From Megaleporinus macrocephalus (Eukaryota; Chordata; Actinopteri; Characiformes; Anostomidae), in the NCBI GenBank assembly GCA_021613375.1, contig CM038703.1, positions 22,432,194 to 22,496,193 on the forward strand: a stretch of DNA of 64,000 nt. Direction: 5' to 3'. Positions 23,701-36,584 of the stretch are shown piece after piece. Below the pieces are notes generated by a model. It ran no database searches and was not told the origin of the DNA. It was given only the letters and a program-made list of their open reading frames with translations. Both the position numbers and the translations under genes were made by a program. Each line of letters opens with the position of its first letter. The stretch's first letter is position 1.

Positions 23701-26700
23701 CAGTTTCTTTTCTACTGATGATTGTTCAGCCATGTCATCTGTGGTTTAGGGGGAAGGATATTAGTTCATTGTTTCTTCTTTCTGGTTAGCTAATTTGTTT
23801 GTCACACACAATCACAGTGTTTCACCAACCTGAATGATCTGTTGTATCCTTTTCAGCTGTGTCTGATAAAACAACTTGAATTAATATGCTACTGTTTTTC
23901 AGCATCTATTATTAAATAATTTGTCTTTTATTAAGCCATATCCCTGGACTAACCTGGCATTTCTGGGTCCTTGCTTTCTACCACACCTTCAGCAGAATCT
24001 AGAGGAAAAGAGATGGGCCTTTATCACACTGATGCTAACCACAGTTCCACTATGGAAAAACACATTAGTGTCCAAATGTCTGCCGTTGTAATATTTTGTT
24101 TTTTAACATTACCATTTATGGGAGTGCAAATAAAATAAAATGCAAACGCACATATGGTTCTCATACCTATTAAATCTGGACCACTGGTGGTTTCATCCTG
24201 GCTTGTGTCACCTAGAAAGGACCAGGATGTTACATTATGACATATTTTTTGCTGAGGGGCTTATCCATTTAAGCAGTTAAACACTGCTTAATACAAGAAA
24301 ATTGAAACAGGAAAAACAAATTTATTTCATACTTATTAAACAAATACTTTTGTCTAAATACTCTTGTGAACCAGCCAACACAGATTTTTACTAAACAGTT
24401 GGTTTAGAAAAGGTATTATAAACAAATGGTGTCAATAATGTAAGTTATTCAATAATGTAAGACAATGAAAGAGGTATGTGTCAGGTGTTTAGTATTTCAC
24501 CTTGAGCAGACTGATTTAATACACTTGAAATAATGAATATTCTAACTGTTTTTTTCCGATGTCACCTAGGGTTAATCCATTTCCTTCTTTAAAGGTTATA
24601 TATTAAGAAATCAACCATTACAAATGCAGTTACCCTTTGACTAAGTGCTTTCAACTGAAAAGCTTGAGGGCTTTAGCAATGTTCTGGACACACTCAGTTG
24701 ACCAAAGACAATCAATTCAACTCCTCCAGGAAGAGTAATGTGGTTACTCACCCAAGTAAGTGCTGATTCACTGTGCTGATTTATTGAAGTTAGTTGTTTT
24801 ATTTTACACAGCTTAGCAGCATATGTGATTTCTTTTGTACTATTATTGCATCTGTCTGATGTTTCTGCTCTTTATGGCTCTTACCTGGCTTTTCTGTTGT
24901 ATCTGTTGAGGAGTCATTTGGACCTGAAATGGAAAGGTCATATGACTATAGTTTGCAGAGTGTATATTCACTGAATCTGGTTTTTCATAATTAATAAAAA
25001 AGGAACCCCATCCACCCTAGATAAAGTCTGGCTTTTTTAGGACAGGTGAAATAACTAGAAATACTAGAACTACCTTCTGTTTTCTCTGCTGAATCTTTTC
25101 CATCTGTAGTTCCTGTTAAGAGAATATTTTTTAGATCATTGTTATGTACACAAGTACTATATAGTTTTATCCTTTGTTATTATGACTATATCAGTTTGTA
25201 GAGAGATCAATAGAGATCAATATAGTATATAACTGCAAGAGAAGAATAAGTAGCATGTATATGCCAATCAAGAGAGAATATGTTAATACTTGACAACAGT
25301 ACTAACCTGAGTCTCCAGGACTATGGGTTGGTTCAGCTGCATTAGGAGCACCTGAAAAAGATAAATAAGTATGTTGGGTACTCAAGTACACAATTAACTT
25401 GATTGCTTAACTATGAAGAAAACAGTGGTATTTTGAGTCCATTATAGGTGTAAGGTGCTCATTATGAATCTGTTGATGTTTTCATGATCATGGGTTGACG
25501 TGTTCACACATGCTCTCATTTAAGAGCTTACAATCAATTTTAACACTTACCATTCATTAGTGATTGCAAGACTTCTGCTCTTTCTAGATCCGACAAACAA
25601 ACAAAATAGAGAGAATAAAAAGAACGTGGTAAATGGTCTTTGCTTTAGATTAATGTTATTGATGACATTTAACATTTAAAACACAGCATGAATTACAGTC
25701 ATTAAAACCATGTGTGTAAATATGCAAATGTACTTACCATCATTGTCTGTAAGATCTGTGGGGAAAGGAAAACCCAGGAAAAAGAGGAGAAATGAAGCAA
25801 CCCAATTTAGTTAGCTATAAGGAGCATGCTCCTATAGAGGCCCTACTATCTCAAAAGGCTCAGGTGAACAAAACGTCTTTGTGTGCTCAGAAGGTATCTG
25901 AGCTCTAATTACATTCTTTTTGGGGGAAGCACCAAGTTTCCTCTTTGAAAGAGAGGAATTGTTACACATTACAAACATTACAGAGCTGCATTGTTAGCTG
26001 CTTTACTGAAATGATACTTTTTTTGTACTGCTCTAATGAAAACATTGTTATTGTTGACCAATATGGATAGAATGTATGGATGATGTATTAGTTGTAATTT
26101 CTTACCACTTATTGGTGCAGAAAGAGTGACACCCACAAAAGCAAAAATCAGGGGACCAATCAGTATCCTGCGTATGAAATGTACAATAACAAATAAAACA
26201 ATGATCAATTTAACTCCCTAATTATTAATTAACAGGTGTAATGTTTCTTACAAAAATCAGAAATGCTTGTGAAAGTGCCCAAAACTCAGGATTGTCCTTT
26301 TTAAATGTATCTAAACAAAATGTCCTGTAAAATTAAATTTAGCAGAATCAAACCGATATCTATACTGAAATCAATCTTTTTCGCATGTGAACATCCACCT
26401 CTTAAAAACCGTATCCTCAAAAGTATTCTAGTAAATAACAAAGCACATTGCTTTTCAAATGTAAAATTTTGCTAGCTTGTATCACAGTAAAACATTATAT
26501 ACAGCAGTGGTAGTCTTCATTCATAGCAACTAACGCTGTAATGCAGTTTCCAAGGAATTTAACTTATTAAATTAGTAACAAATGATTAATGAGGGATTCA
26601 ACTGCTGATTTAGTGATTTTTTTATGGTTTCATCAGTCTGAATGCCTGCTATAACATAAATTAACCTGCTTGCCAAATAATATATAACACGTTCCCTGGG

Positions 26701-26816
26701 ATGATGGCTGAGAATGTTTAGAATTTTAGCTGAAGAAACATGCAGAATCATGCACCATGCTAAATTCATTTGCTTGCCTCCAAACAATGCACCTTGCTTA
26801 CTCACCGTGCCAGCAT
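19475..26816 (-). CDS. stm: starmaker (otolith matrix phosphoprotein), complete, 24 coding exons, 621 aa
   Basis: Starmaker is a secreted, disordered, highly acidic phosphoprotein of the otolith matrix that controls calcium carbonate crystal form and growth in the fish inner ear. Exons: 26806-26816, 26106-26167, 25738-25755, 25551-25583, 25307-25351, 25074-25112, 24885-24923, 24167-24211, 23954-23998, 23830-23862, 23700-23738, 23533-23574, 23385-23423, 22928-22972, 22760-22828, 22057-22116, 20890-21747, 20729-20773, 20592-20648, 20455-20505, 20326-20364, 20019-20075, 19669-19722, 19475-19515. They total 1866 nt including TAG. The start MLARILIGPLIFAFVGVTLS and the motifs TTDGKDSAEK and DSSTDTTEKP resemble zebrafish Starmaker as I remember it (about 610 aa). 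The mature chain is dominated by Asp, Ser, Glu, Thr and Lys, with no Cys seen. Many S-x-E (Fam20C) and S-x-x-D/E (CK2-type) sites are present. Confidence 0.93.
20890..21747 (-). CDS. stm: stm exon 17: 286-residue Asp/Ser repeat core
   Basis: This 858-nt exon is about 20 times the size of its neighbours and covers roughly residues 222-508. It opens ESDKDKPDATSETDTE and ends SSETAGE. The middle (about 21230-21400) is a near-tandem DSDKDSD/DTDSD repeat with a 6-18-nt period at the DNA level. This is the main calcium-binding, phosphorylatable segment. Because Asp and Ser codons dominate, the antisense strand is also open for about 200 codons of Ser/Leu, a shadow without gene value. Copy number here is prone to slippage and probably polymorphic. 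Confidence 0.93.
22057..25755 (-). CDS. stm: stm exons 3-16: Thr/Ser/Asp-rich N-terminal half
   Basis: Fourteen short phase 1-1 exons of 18-69 nt. Examples: 25738-25755 DLTDND; 25551-25583 ERAEVLQSLMN; 25307-25351 GAPNAAEPTHSPGDS; 25074-25112 GTTDGKDSAEKTE; 24885-24923 GPNDSSTDTTEKP; 24167-24211 GDTSQDETTSGPDLI; 23954-23998 DSAEGVVESKDPEMP; 23830-23862 DTAEKDTTDHS; 23700-23738 DDMAEQSSVEKKL; 23533-23574 DETKEATDTDSDSS; 23385-23423 ETESLASHEIDSS; 22928-22972 DGREKDVADDDNSDT; 22057-22116 EDTGDKPDAADTEKETSDSD. Acidity rises toward the large exon. Exon 5 (25307-25351) has the neutral flavour of gene A. Confidence 0.88.
26106..26816 (-). CDS. stm: stm exons 1-2: signal peptide
   Basis: The 11-nt exon 26806-26816 codes MLAR across a phase-2 junction. 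Exon 26106-26167 codes ILIGPLIFAFVGVTLSA and then PIS, ending in phase 1. Cleavage is likely after LSA. This is the part most similar to the zebrafish protein and to the two neighbouring genes. Confidence 0.92.
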
Positions 26817-26920
26817 CGTGACAGAATGGGGAGCGCAGTATAGAAAGCAAAGCGAGACAGGCTTGGGGCTTCTCCGTGCTGTCCCGCAGGTCTAAAGCCC
26901 GGCGGGAGCATGCCCCGGGG

Positions 26921-26928
26921 CTTTTATA
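26921..26928 (-). promoter_or_regulatory. TATA box of stm
   Basis: TATAAAAG on the minus strand, 105 bp upstream of the ATG, set in a GC-rich context (CCCCGGGG lies next to it). Start of transcription is expected near 26890-26897. The 5' UTR is short and unspliced as far as can be seen, and the ATG has A at -3. Confidence 0.78.
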
Positions 26929-29900
26929 TGCCCAGCACCCCCACCCCCAGTCCAGCCCGCTAGGGGAGGCCGTGCCTGGGAGAGAGAGGCGTCACACGGG
27001 AACAGCTGGGGTTGTACTCATTAAAACAGGGTTAAAAGTAAGTGCTGCGCCACCATTGTTTGTGTTTCCAAACAGTTCTTGTAAGTGGGATAGCCTATTG
27101 TACATTCTGTTTCGACCCTCCTCACTCCATTTCCCATCATTTTACAATATCTAACTGCTAATGAATTTGGTAAACTCCTGGTTTTAACATTGTCCTTTGT
27201 GTCTTTCATGCTACTGAAGACATAATTAATATTTTGCCTTTTTGTCACCTTTGGTGCCTGGCACATTAAGATCTAGCAAATGAGATGAGCTTTGATTTTT
27301 TATTCAGAGTACAAAATAAAAGAATGATACCAGCACTTGGCTTTCTGGTTCATCTTTAAAGAATCGTTTTGTATATGCACCTTTTTAAATCTAAAGAATC
27401 TCTTTAAGATTTAAAGATTCTGTGGATTCTAAGCCACTGTCCCTTTTTCAGGTTTTCTTTGAGCAATATGTCCAGGTCAAGGGTCATTTAGGAACTTCTA
27501 GCTGCATAAAAATTGTTGGGCAGGAATCTTCAATCTTTTTCTCTCTGATTTCTGTGTCAGAGATGCACATGCACACCTCTCTGGCAGACATAAAGCATCT
27601 GGGAGGTGGGAGGCCTAATGTGCTTGTGTGAGTAAGATCACCTGAAATAGGGTGATGGCCTTGATTCAAAAAGACTGCTTCAGATACCTTTTATCGCAGT
27701 TATATGATTTCACACTTTGGGATAGAGCTATGTTATATAGAGGCATGTTATTCAGTGGTTATGTGACTGTATGTCAAGCGATATTATCAGTCACTTGTTT
27801 AAATAACTGTTAACTGTAATCAGTGTTCGAAACATTAGCTGACTGACTGCCACTGACTGGCTGACAACCTACTCGCCATGGCAATGCTGATGTTTGCTTT
27901 AATGGCAACAAAATTGTTTTTTGTGCTCTTTTCTAGTTTGCCAATGTGCTCTTCCACACATTAACTGAGATGCTCCACATCTCCTTTCTCTTTCACTTGA
28001 GATATGAGTTGGAATTCACTCTTTCCACCAATTTGTTTGGGAAAATTGAGCAGGTTTGTAGATTTGCAAATATGTTGCAGCATATTTTAAATGATCTTAG
28101 GCATAGTTACAGTTGCTGAGACATGAAGGACCAGCTGGGGGAACCAGTTTGCTCCAACGCCACCCTGAGGCAGACCAGTGCTGCATCTCTACTTAGACAA
28201 AAATACCAAAGACAGATGCTCCATTTTCATGTAGGTGAAGCAACTAAATAACACACTTTCACTGAAGTTGTTTTTAAGTGTCAGTTTTCCCTAAAAGGAG
28301 CTAAATAGCATAATATATTTGTCTTTAGGGGACCCCCCAAAATATTGCTTTTGAAACATTCAGGGGGTTGAGATTGATTAAGAGGGACTGGACCCCTGGA
28401 TCCACTGCATTTGAAAGTAATCTTAACTGTCTTAGTGTTTGATGTTTTATACATCATGTGGAAGTCATACATCCACAATTTGGACCTGAAATTAACTTAT
28501 CCAAATGATTACAAAACTCAAGTTCCTTGATCTAAACTATTTGTTTTATTTTTTTGAATTTACTTATTTCAAAACTGAATTTGATTTTTTTTCGTTTTGG
28601 TTGCTCTGGATAAGTTTTAGGACACCATACTCTTTTTATTTCTGTGAAGGTTTATAGTCATCCAGGTCACTGAATTGTCTTATAGTAATTCAAGTAAAGT
28701 AAGGTAACTAAATGTGTGCTGATAGTTCATAGTTCAGAAGTTTGTTAAAATACTTGATTAGCTTTTAAAAGAAAAGACAAGATGCCTAGAGCAAAATACC
28801 TATGATCTACATATATTTGCAAGTGTAAGCCAGGGAAGCTTAAAGAAAATTTAATATGCAAAGCACTGGGAAATGTATAGGTTCATATGCTAATGTAAAT
28901 GGTGAATGAAGTCATAGGGGGGTAATTGAATTTGTTTAGTAACATTAAGTGGGATAGACAACTGAGACAAAAGGTTGGTATGCTCTTGATATATGGCTGC
29001 TCCACAGAATGTCAGGGTATTGACATTTCATATGTAGAGCTTTAAACCATGTAATTTTTTCTGTTGCGTCTTTGGTCAATACTAAGGATTGTCTTTTTGA
29101 TACCAGTTAACATTAAAGGAGCACATGAAATCTTTACCGAAAATGTAACATTGAACCTTTTTGCCCATGTGGTCACAGTCTTGCAGCTAATGGTTTGCCA
29201 GTACACACATACACACATGTAGTAGAGAGATATAGAAAAATGTGTTACTGCAAAGGATCAAATATTACAGCTATGAACATTTAAACTAATGGGACAAACA
29301 CATTGTACGAATTAACTGTAATTTAATAGTATTGCATCTGAAGCCAGAAAGCTGTAATACCTATGTAAGTGCCTTGAAGATAAGGTCATGAATTGCGTTG
29401 CTAGTAGTGAGGGGTAGCACTCAGTGGTAAAGGTTTTCTGTTTTAAATATCAGCCTAAAAAAAGACCCCTACCACCTCTCAACCCATTCCCAATCTCCCC
29501 AAAAACTCGTGACCAGTGATCCAAGATGAATGTAAGATCAGCGTGTCTGGACAAATCACCCTGTGACCATTTAAACACCCACTTTAAGAGTATTTACAGG
29601 AATTCCACAGACAGATGAGCAACCAGGACTGCAACTATTGTTGACTTCATGCTTCACTGTTATTGTTGCTGTGATGGAATATATGGTACATAAACATGAT
29701 TTCAGAAATAGAACAGACTGCATAATATGTATCATTCCTATTAGTTTAAAGTTACAGTCAAGACAGCCTCCACAGGATTAGCATTAAGTGAAAGAATCAT
29801 AAACATGCATTTTAGTTTGAGCCTTTATTTTTCAAACCTTTTGTTGCAACAGCGTTTAAAACATACAAGTGTATTTGATGTCTGAATAGGGATTCAAAGT

Positions 29901-30229
29901 AGTGCGTGAAAAAGCTAAACTAGTTAAAAATGAATGAAAGTTCAGAATCACCAGTTGCTGTATTGTTGCAAAATGCTAATTGAGGCCCTCCATTTTTAAT
30001 GAATGATTATCATTATTAGCGTTAGCCAAACATGTCCTTTGACAAATAAAATAACATAATACTTTTTTCTTTATACTGTTTTCTATGCATCATCTTTGCC
30101 CTGCTATAGTGAATTGAGTCTTAAAGGAACATAATGTAAGAGTATGCATCCTGGCTAATTCATACTCTAACCAACAGGGGGTAACATGTACAGCACCTCT
30201 TTTCCATTCTTACCATTCTGTAAAAAACA

Positions 30230-30640
30230 TTGCGAGTTCAGAACAAAGTTCATTCTTTTTTCTCACTAAAAGCATCTCCAGTGGTGGAAAGCAATTACAA
30301 TGATAACTCTTGTTTTGCCTCTGTTTATATCATTTTTTGTCTGTTGCTAAACATGGTTTCTAGCTGGGATTGGGCAGCAGTTGTGATGATAAAGATTATG
30401 TTCATGGTTTCTTTTACTTATGACTGAGAATAGTTTAGAATGCACAATTGGGGCAATGCTACTTATTCATTCTTTCATGTTGGGCTGATGGCAGACTCAA
30501 CGCTACAGTGACTGTCACCTCTAAAGGTACAAAATGATATTACGAGACAGGATGGACATCTATAGATAGACATCTGTTTGCATAAACATTCTTGACCTAC
30601 TATCAAAATGGTTATTTTAATACATAATTTTGGTTTATTC
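30230..30640. repeat. Dispersed repeat, copy 1
   Basis: Shares an ordered series of blocks with 49070-49540: CCAGTGGTG, a TTATATCATTT block, ACATGGTTTCT, CTACAGTGACTG and TCAAAATGGTTATTT. The overall identity looks moderate, suggesting an old interspersed element. Boundaries are approximate. Confidence 0.5.
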
Positions 30641-33600
30641 TTACATATTGTTTATTTAAAGATGATGCAGTTCCCTAAAAATAATTATTTTTTCAAGCAT
30701 TTGCAACACTTGCTTCTATTTTTTACATGTAAAGCTGTAGAATATTAGATTGACGCTGAGAATGAAGTTATACTAAAATTAACGTACTTGTTTTTGAAAC
30801 ATGGCTACCTAATCTTAGGGAAGATAACTGATCAAGAGATGACTATAAATAATCAGCAACTTGTTGGAATTACCTGAAACTTGAAAATCTTAAAATACCA
30901 TCTGTCTAATTAAGTATTAATTAAGTAACTGATTAAGTAATAATATTTCACCCTAAACTGTAACAACTGTATTCTTTTTATTTCATAGTGTTTCCCAGTA
31001 CAGCCCTCATTTTGTCTCTGTCCTAGCTCAAAGCCCACCTCAGCACAAACATCTCAGAAACTGTTTGTGTACGGACTCTGACATGACCTTGTTCAAAGAA
31101 ACAGTCAAAAAAGCTTTCAAGCCAAGTGGAAAATGGCAGAAGGTAAAATAAAGTCGTTTAAGGAACCAGAGCTAAGCAAGTACACTTCTGTTCCATTGTG
31201 TGAGCTCTAAATTTACTTGACATCTTTGTGTAAGATGGGGCCGGCTTTCATTAAAAGTCTGGGCTAGTGCGCCAAAATCCAGCCACTGGCTTTTAGATGG
31301 CATTATTTTACCGTTCTTAGCACAAGCATAGAAAGTCTTAAAAAGTGAAAATACTACCACTGAAGGCGTTGAGAAAATAACACGCTTAACAAACTTTCTA
31401 CTAATGATTACTGTTGATAATTCACATTCAGTCAGCAACAGAATATAATATAGTGGAAAGAATTCTTCTTGGTATTTATTCACCCATAGCTTCTGATCAA
31501 AAGTTTCTTACCTTTATTCTGCTTTGACTGTGTAACTATAAAAAATACATCATACACATATATTGCCACAGGTCATACTGATTATGTAATAGTTTTAAGA
31601 TTAGATTTAAGATAGAAGATTCAAAAGTTGTCTCATAGTCTGTTGCTTTCATTCTAACCATGCTTTTATAAGACAGAGTCAATGGCAACCATGTTTGAAA
31701 TGTAAGAATGTGTCTTGGCTCAGTTGAGGAAAAAAGGTTGTTTGTGCTGAACTCTTGGACAAATCCATCTCTGTGACGTCTATTGAGCCCATAGCTGTAT
31801 CTCTGTCCGGTGAGGTCAGAGTTGCTCTATCGAAAAAACAGGTTTGCTTACCAACGCAGTGCCTAAATATGAGATTTTTGTGCATGGCATAGCAAAAATA
31901 GAAACTTCAAATATGTAATAAATCTACATGTAAAATGTAACGCCTTTCGTTGCCAGTAGAGGACTGTGGTGAGTATCAAAGTTGGTGAACAAAGATGAAC
32001 AAAGCTTCTATTCTTATGGAACAGGTTATTTAAATGAGTGTTCACTCCTAAAAATGAGTCAGCCAATTTACGAGGGAACAACATGGTCATCTTGTGACAG
32101 CATCTAGAGAAAGCTGTAAATGAATGCATGTTTGTACAGAAGCAATTTTCACACTTAAGATGTCTCAGATGCTGGCGCAGCAAGTTGTGAAGCTGATACC
32201 AAGGGGGGACCTGGAGTCACTGTGAAACAGAGGGGCTTTGTTAGTTGGCACCATTTACCCTAAACTGAAAGTCCTTCTGGACCATACGCTTCTGAGATAA
32301 TGGTGCTCCAAAGCATTTTGAGACACTTGTTTCTCATGTCCATTGGGGTCTCAAATGATGCTTGGGTAATTGCAGTCACTAGGTGAACTCATAAAAGGCT
32401 TTCGAGTCAAGACCATAAATTAGCAGCCCTAGTCCATTCACTAACAATAATGAATTACTTTGTTCATTTTAAATGTGACTGCATGTCAATTGAAATTCTT
32501 GCCATGAAAATCCTATGAAATCTATAACCAGATTCTATTATATTGTCGCAATTTAAAGAAAAACAAGCAACTTTACAGAAAGACCAGCAATGTTCTTTAC
32601 TTTTAATGTATGTCAGTGGAACCAGATATTTGATGGAAGTAATTTTTTTTGATGGAGTTATATTTTCTTTGGACACCAACAATATGTAATGGAGGAAAGA
32701 CAGCAGAATATTAATAACACTGAGCAAGTTGTGTTGACAGTAGTGTCTCTGCTTATTTACAAGAGTGACGGGTTCATTACAGATCAGACAGCTTGCTGCA
32801 TGTTTTTTGTGGGTTACTTTATGGATAAGCTTTGACAATTATGGCCCGAAGAGTATTTGCTCTCTGAGAATTTGTGTGAAGAAATAATCATTGTGTCAAT
32901 GTGTTAAAAGACGTCTGTATATCACGTTGCAGAAATGCTTATTGAAGTTAGCATGCTGTCTAGCTAGCCCCAGCCTGTATTTCTTGTAGTACCACTTTGC
33001 ACCACAAGAGACAATAATAAGTCACCATTGCTTATTGGTTATTAGTCCAACATGAGAGGTTGAAGAAGTAGCCCTGCCTCAGCAGCATTTTGCAATCTCT
33101 TGTAAATTATGTTGAAATTCTGCTCTTGGTTAAATCAGACAGGTAGCTAATAAAAGGATCAGTAAACACAGCAATGGCTAAATCTCTTGGCAAGTGACCA
33201 AAATAACAACCATCAAAGTGTGTTTGGGATTGCTTGGATTATAAGAATCGGAAAATGCAAATAGAAAGGCTGAAAAATGAATATCTTGTACATAATGGCT
33301 GTGTTGATTGGAAAAGAAATGAAGTGCAGTCTCTGACTCTTGCACAATTCTACAGGCTTCCTCCAAATTTAAAAGTTAAACCTAAAGATTATGCAAGGGA
33401 ACAAAATGAGGCTTCGCTATACGTGCTAGCTGGAGTGTAGCCAGAGCTTAGGTGACTGCAGCTCATGTGAGAGGTGACAGCTGACTCCATTCAGAAGCAC
33501 ACTGCTCTGTCTGTGTTCCGTCCAAGCTTGACTTATATCCAGGCATTGGCCTTTCTAAGAAGTCAGTGGTCAGTAAGGTCTACGCAGAAATATTCCTGTT

Positions 33601-34275
33601 CTGTCAGAGCTTAAATGCAGCCATTTTAGTACAATGCATGCTTAATGGGGAATAAGTAAGGTAGTAAACTTACAGTTTCAGTCAACTGCTACCATGTTTG
33701 CTGGTTTGACAGGTTGTTTGCTGTTACCAGTGTATTTTTTCATAATAAACAGAGCCTAAAGCCTCAACTAATTAAAAAATATATCCATAAGGGGCCCCAC
33801 ATAAGCCCCAGAATCACTAAATCCACCCCTGCTGTAATTCCAGTTATTTTTCACTTGGTACAGAGGGTGTATATATATACACTGACAATTAATATTATGC
33901 ACTTTAAGGTTTAATGTTTGCCTTTGTAAAACAGTGTGTTGCGGTACTGAAACTAATGTACACTCTGACTTCAAGGTTTGGAACCACTTATCATAATTTA
34001 ATAATCTTTCTCATTGAATGTGCATTAAATATAGCAATATCATTAATGATATTCCAAAAAGGTATTTTTTCATTTTGTGTCCATAGCCATGGTACATGAC
34101 AGACTTTTTTTTACAATTGTCATTTACAATTGTTATTTAGAATATTTTTTGTCAAGTTTTATGCCACTGAGATTGAATCACTACATAAAATTCTGTATAT
34201 GCAATTATTAATTAAAAATGAATTCTCAATGTACAGCTTACAATAATTGTATTCTAGCCCTATATATACATATGT

Positions 34276-34293
34276 CTCTCTCTCTCTTTCTCT

Positions 34294-34381
<88 letters not shown>

Positions 34382-34387
34382 AGAGAG
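34276..34387. repeat. (TA)n microsatellite inside a CTCTCTTTA/TAAAGAGAG palindrome
   Basis: About 40 TA units flanked on the left by TCTCTCTTTCTCTCTTTA and on the right by TAAAGAGAGAGG, so the whole block is self-complementary. Confidence 0.9.
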
Positions 34388-35555
34388 GTTTCTCCTCTAG
34401 CTTCCTACTAATTATTTGAAAGTTCACTTTAAAATTGAAATGTAATTGTTTTGTATTTTTAACTTTATATCTAAACTTTTGAACGGTTTGAACGGTAGTG
34501 GATGTGGAATTGTAGAAAGTAGAGGGGAAAAAATCTAAAGTTATTCAGCCCTAGCATTTCAGAAACCAAAAACAGTAGTTCAGAGTGATGTGTAATCTGG
34601 CATCAATCAAAGCACAATCTTAGCCTAAGCATTTATCTGTGCTTGCCCAGTTTTAACAGAGCAATACATGAAATATAGCCTTGTGATGGGGAAACCCAGA
34701 GAAAGCAACACTGGCGCCCACTGAAGCTTAAAATGGTTGATAGGATCTGAGAAAGACGAGCAGCAGTATGGTTTACACCTGGCTGTTGCACAGAGCCTGG
34801 GTGTCACAGGCAAGAGGCCAGTTTTCATGGAAGGCATACACTGAAGGATTATAAGGAGGCAGCAGCTTGGTTAGCCATGAGGATTTGACTTTTCAGCCTT
34901 CTGATGATGAAGAGTTAAGTAGAACAGAAAGGAGAGACACCTCAGTCAGAGCTACAGGCTTACTTACTCAAGAGCGTGCGTATTGGAGTGCGTCACTGGG
35001 GAGTGGAACGAGAGGCCCGGGACTCCAAACGGGTATCAGCTTCAGTGCAAGAGAAAAGCCTGACCTTTTCCAAGCCAGAGCAGTGATGTTGGGGAGAAAG
35101 AGGGCATATAGTGTGGGAGAGAGGTATAGAGTGTTTTCTATGTCTGAAACAAGCCTATACAGACACAGCCTTCTTTGAAAAACGTACAATGTATCAAATG
35201 GAGCAAATGTATCATTAGACCATAGAATGGCAATTAATTTTGAGGTTTATATAACAAAAAAAAATCTACTAAGTCACTGAGGTTTTCTAAACCATAAAAA
35301 GTTGAAATTAGCCATGCTTTGGTATTAATGTGGTAGAATAGGTTAAATATTTATGTATATTTATATCTGCAGGCAAATAATAAAAATATAGGAATGAAGA
35401 GTAGAATAGGAAAGTTTATAGTATGTTTTATAGTATGCCTTCGATGTATTATAACTTATTGTTATTATTGTTAGCAGAAGTAGTAATAGTATGGTGCTGC
35501 TGCTGTTTTCTTGGCTCATAATATATAATGAGAGCTGTATTTTAAGGACCTGGCA

Positions 35556-35592
<37 letters not shown>
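35556..35592. repeat. (CA)n microsatellite
   Basis: About 18 uninterrupted CA units, ending in CATAAACACAGGCACAC. Polymorphism is likely. Confidence 0.9.
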
Positions 35593-35594
<2 letters not shown>

Positions 35595-36376
35595 AACACA
35601 GGCACACAAAAGAAACAGCACCACGAGGGGACACACAGTGCCTCTGAGTTAAGTCTTGTTTGCTTTGAAGTTTATTTGGACATACAATATAAAGAAAGAA
35701 ATGTTTAAGGATAACACATTTTTGATTTTGATACTTGAAAATGATATTCAATAATGTTAAATACTGTGTGTATAAAAAAATGATCAATGACAAAAAAGAG
35801 AGAAACACTTTTGATTTAAACACTGACTGTGTTGAGAGCAAGGCTTTTTTTGCTTTATTTAAAGTTTTTTTTTTTTCCTTAACTATTCTCTAAAAGCTAC
35901 GGCTAATCTGAGTACACAGTCTTCAGGTAGCCAGCACCAATGAAAAGTAGTGTTATCAAGTCTGGGATTCTGAGATTTGTTTAGCATTCTCCTGAAATGA
36001 TGGAGAGAAAAAGTTCATTAAGTATCATAACCATGAAGATATGAACACACTAGTGCCACTGTTTGGTTTCTGCTCAGCAATGGAGTCACATCACTCATAG
36101 AAACTGAGTGTGGTAACTGGGTGACTTTGGCCGGCCCGTTCGTGAAGCCTGACTGAAAACAGTTCTGTAACGCAACAGAGAAATGCCCTTGAGACTACTA
36201 AGTATGTGCTGAATGCCATGTTCACAACAAACAAGTAACCAGACAAACAAACAAGCAAACAAACAAAACAACCAGTACAGTACATCACAAAAGAATCAGA
36301 TCAAAATTGTGGTTATTGAATTCAAACAAAACAAATCAAACATGCCACTGAATACATAATCGTATCTTTTCCCCCG

Positions 36377-36382
36377 TTTATT
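36377..36382 (-). terminator. Gene C polyadenylation signal
   Basis: AATAAA on the minus strand, 63 nt after the TGA, nearly the same spacing as in stm. Confidence 0.65.
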
Positions 36383-36444
36383 TCATTGTGTTGGCATTAG
36401 TAGTTTGAATCTGCATCCTCCCTGTGTGTACTTCGTAGGCTTTT

Positions 36445-36584
36445 TCAGGGACGAAAGGGTCTCGTCCTCTTCTTTGAGGCCATGATGGGCTTGCTGCGTT
36501 TGCGCGGTGAAGCATTGTGTGCCTTAGCAGCGCGCTGCACTGGAGCGGCTTTCACAGCTTCCTCTGACTCCGGACTCTCATTCT
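36445..36584 (-). CDS. Gene C terminal exon: acidic-to-basic switch
   Basis: After the acceptor the frame reads ENESPESEEAVKAAP, then VQRAAKAHNASPRKRSKP, IMASKKRTRPFRP and stop. The acidic start and basic end give a charge-polar protein of a kind not seen in stm. The 140-nt length closes the frame opened in exon 1. Confidence 0.87.

Larger units (their letters stand above)
26930..36370. other. Intergenic region between stm promoter and gene C
   Basis: About 9.4 kb with no exon chain I could assemble and no long ORF. Contents: GC-rich promoter-proximal DNA to about 27020, mostly AT-rich non-coding DNA, a dispersed repeat copy near 30230-30640, the AT palindrome at 34276-34387, a CA repeat at 35556-35592, and a CAAA-rich stretch near 36240-36270. 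A somewhat GC-richer segment at 34620-35190 has short ORFs on both strands without domain character. Confidence 0.6.

Noticed and set aside
24752..24775. 24-nt phase 1-1 exon candidate in stm
   Set aside because: It contains an in-frame TGA at the third codon, and the stm chain closes without it.
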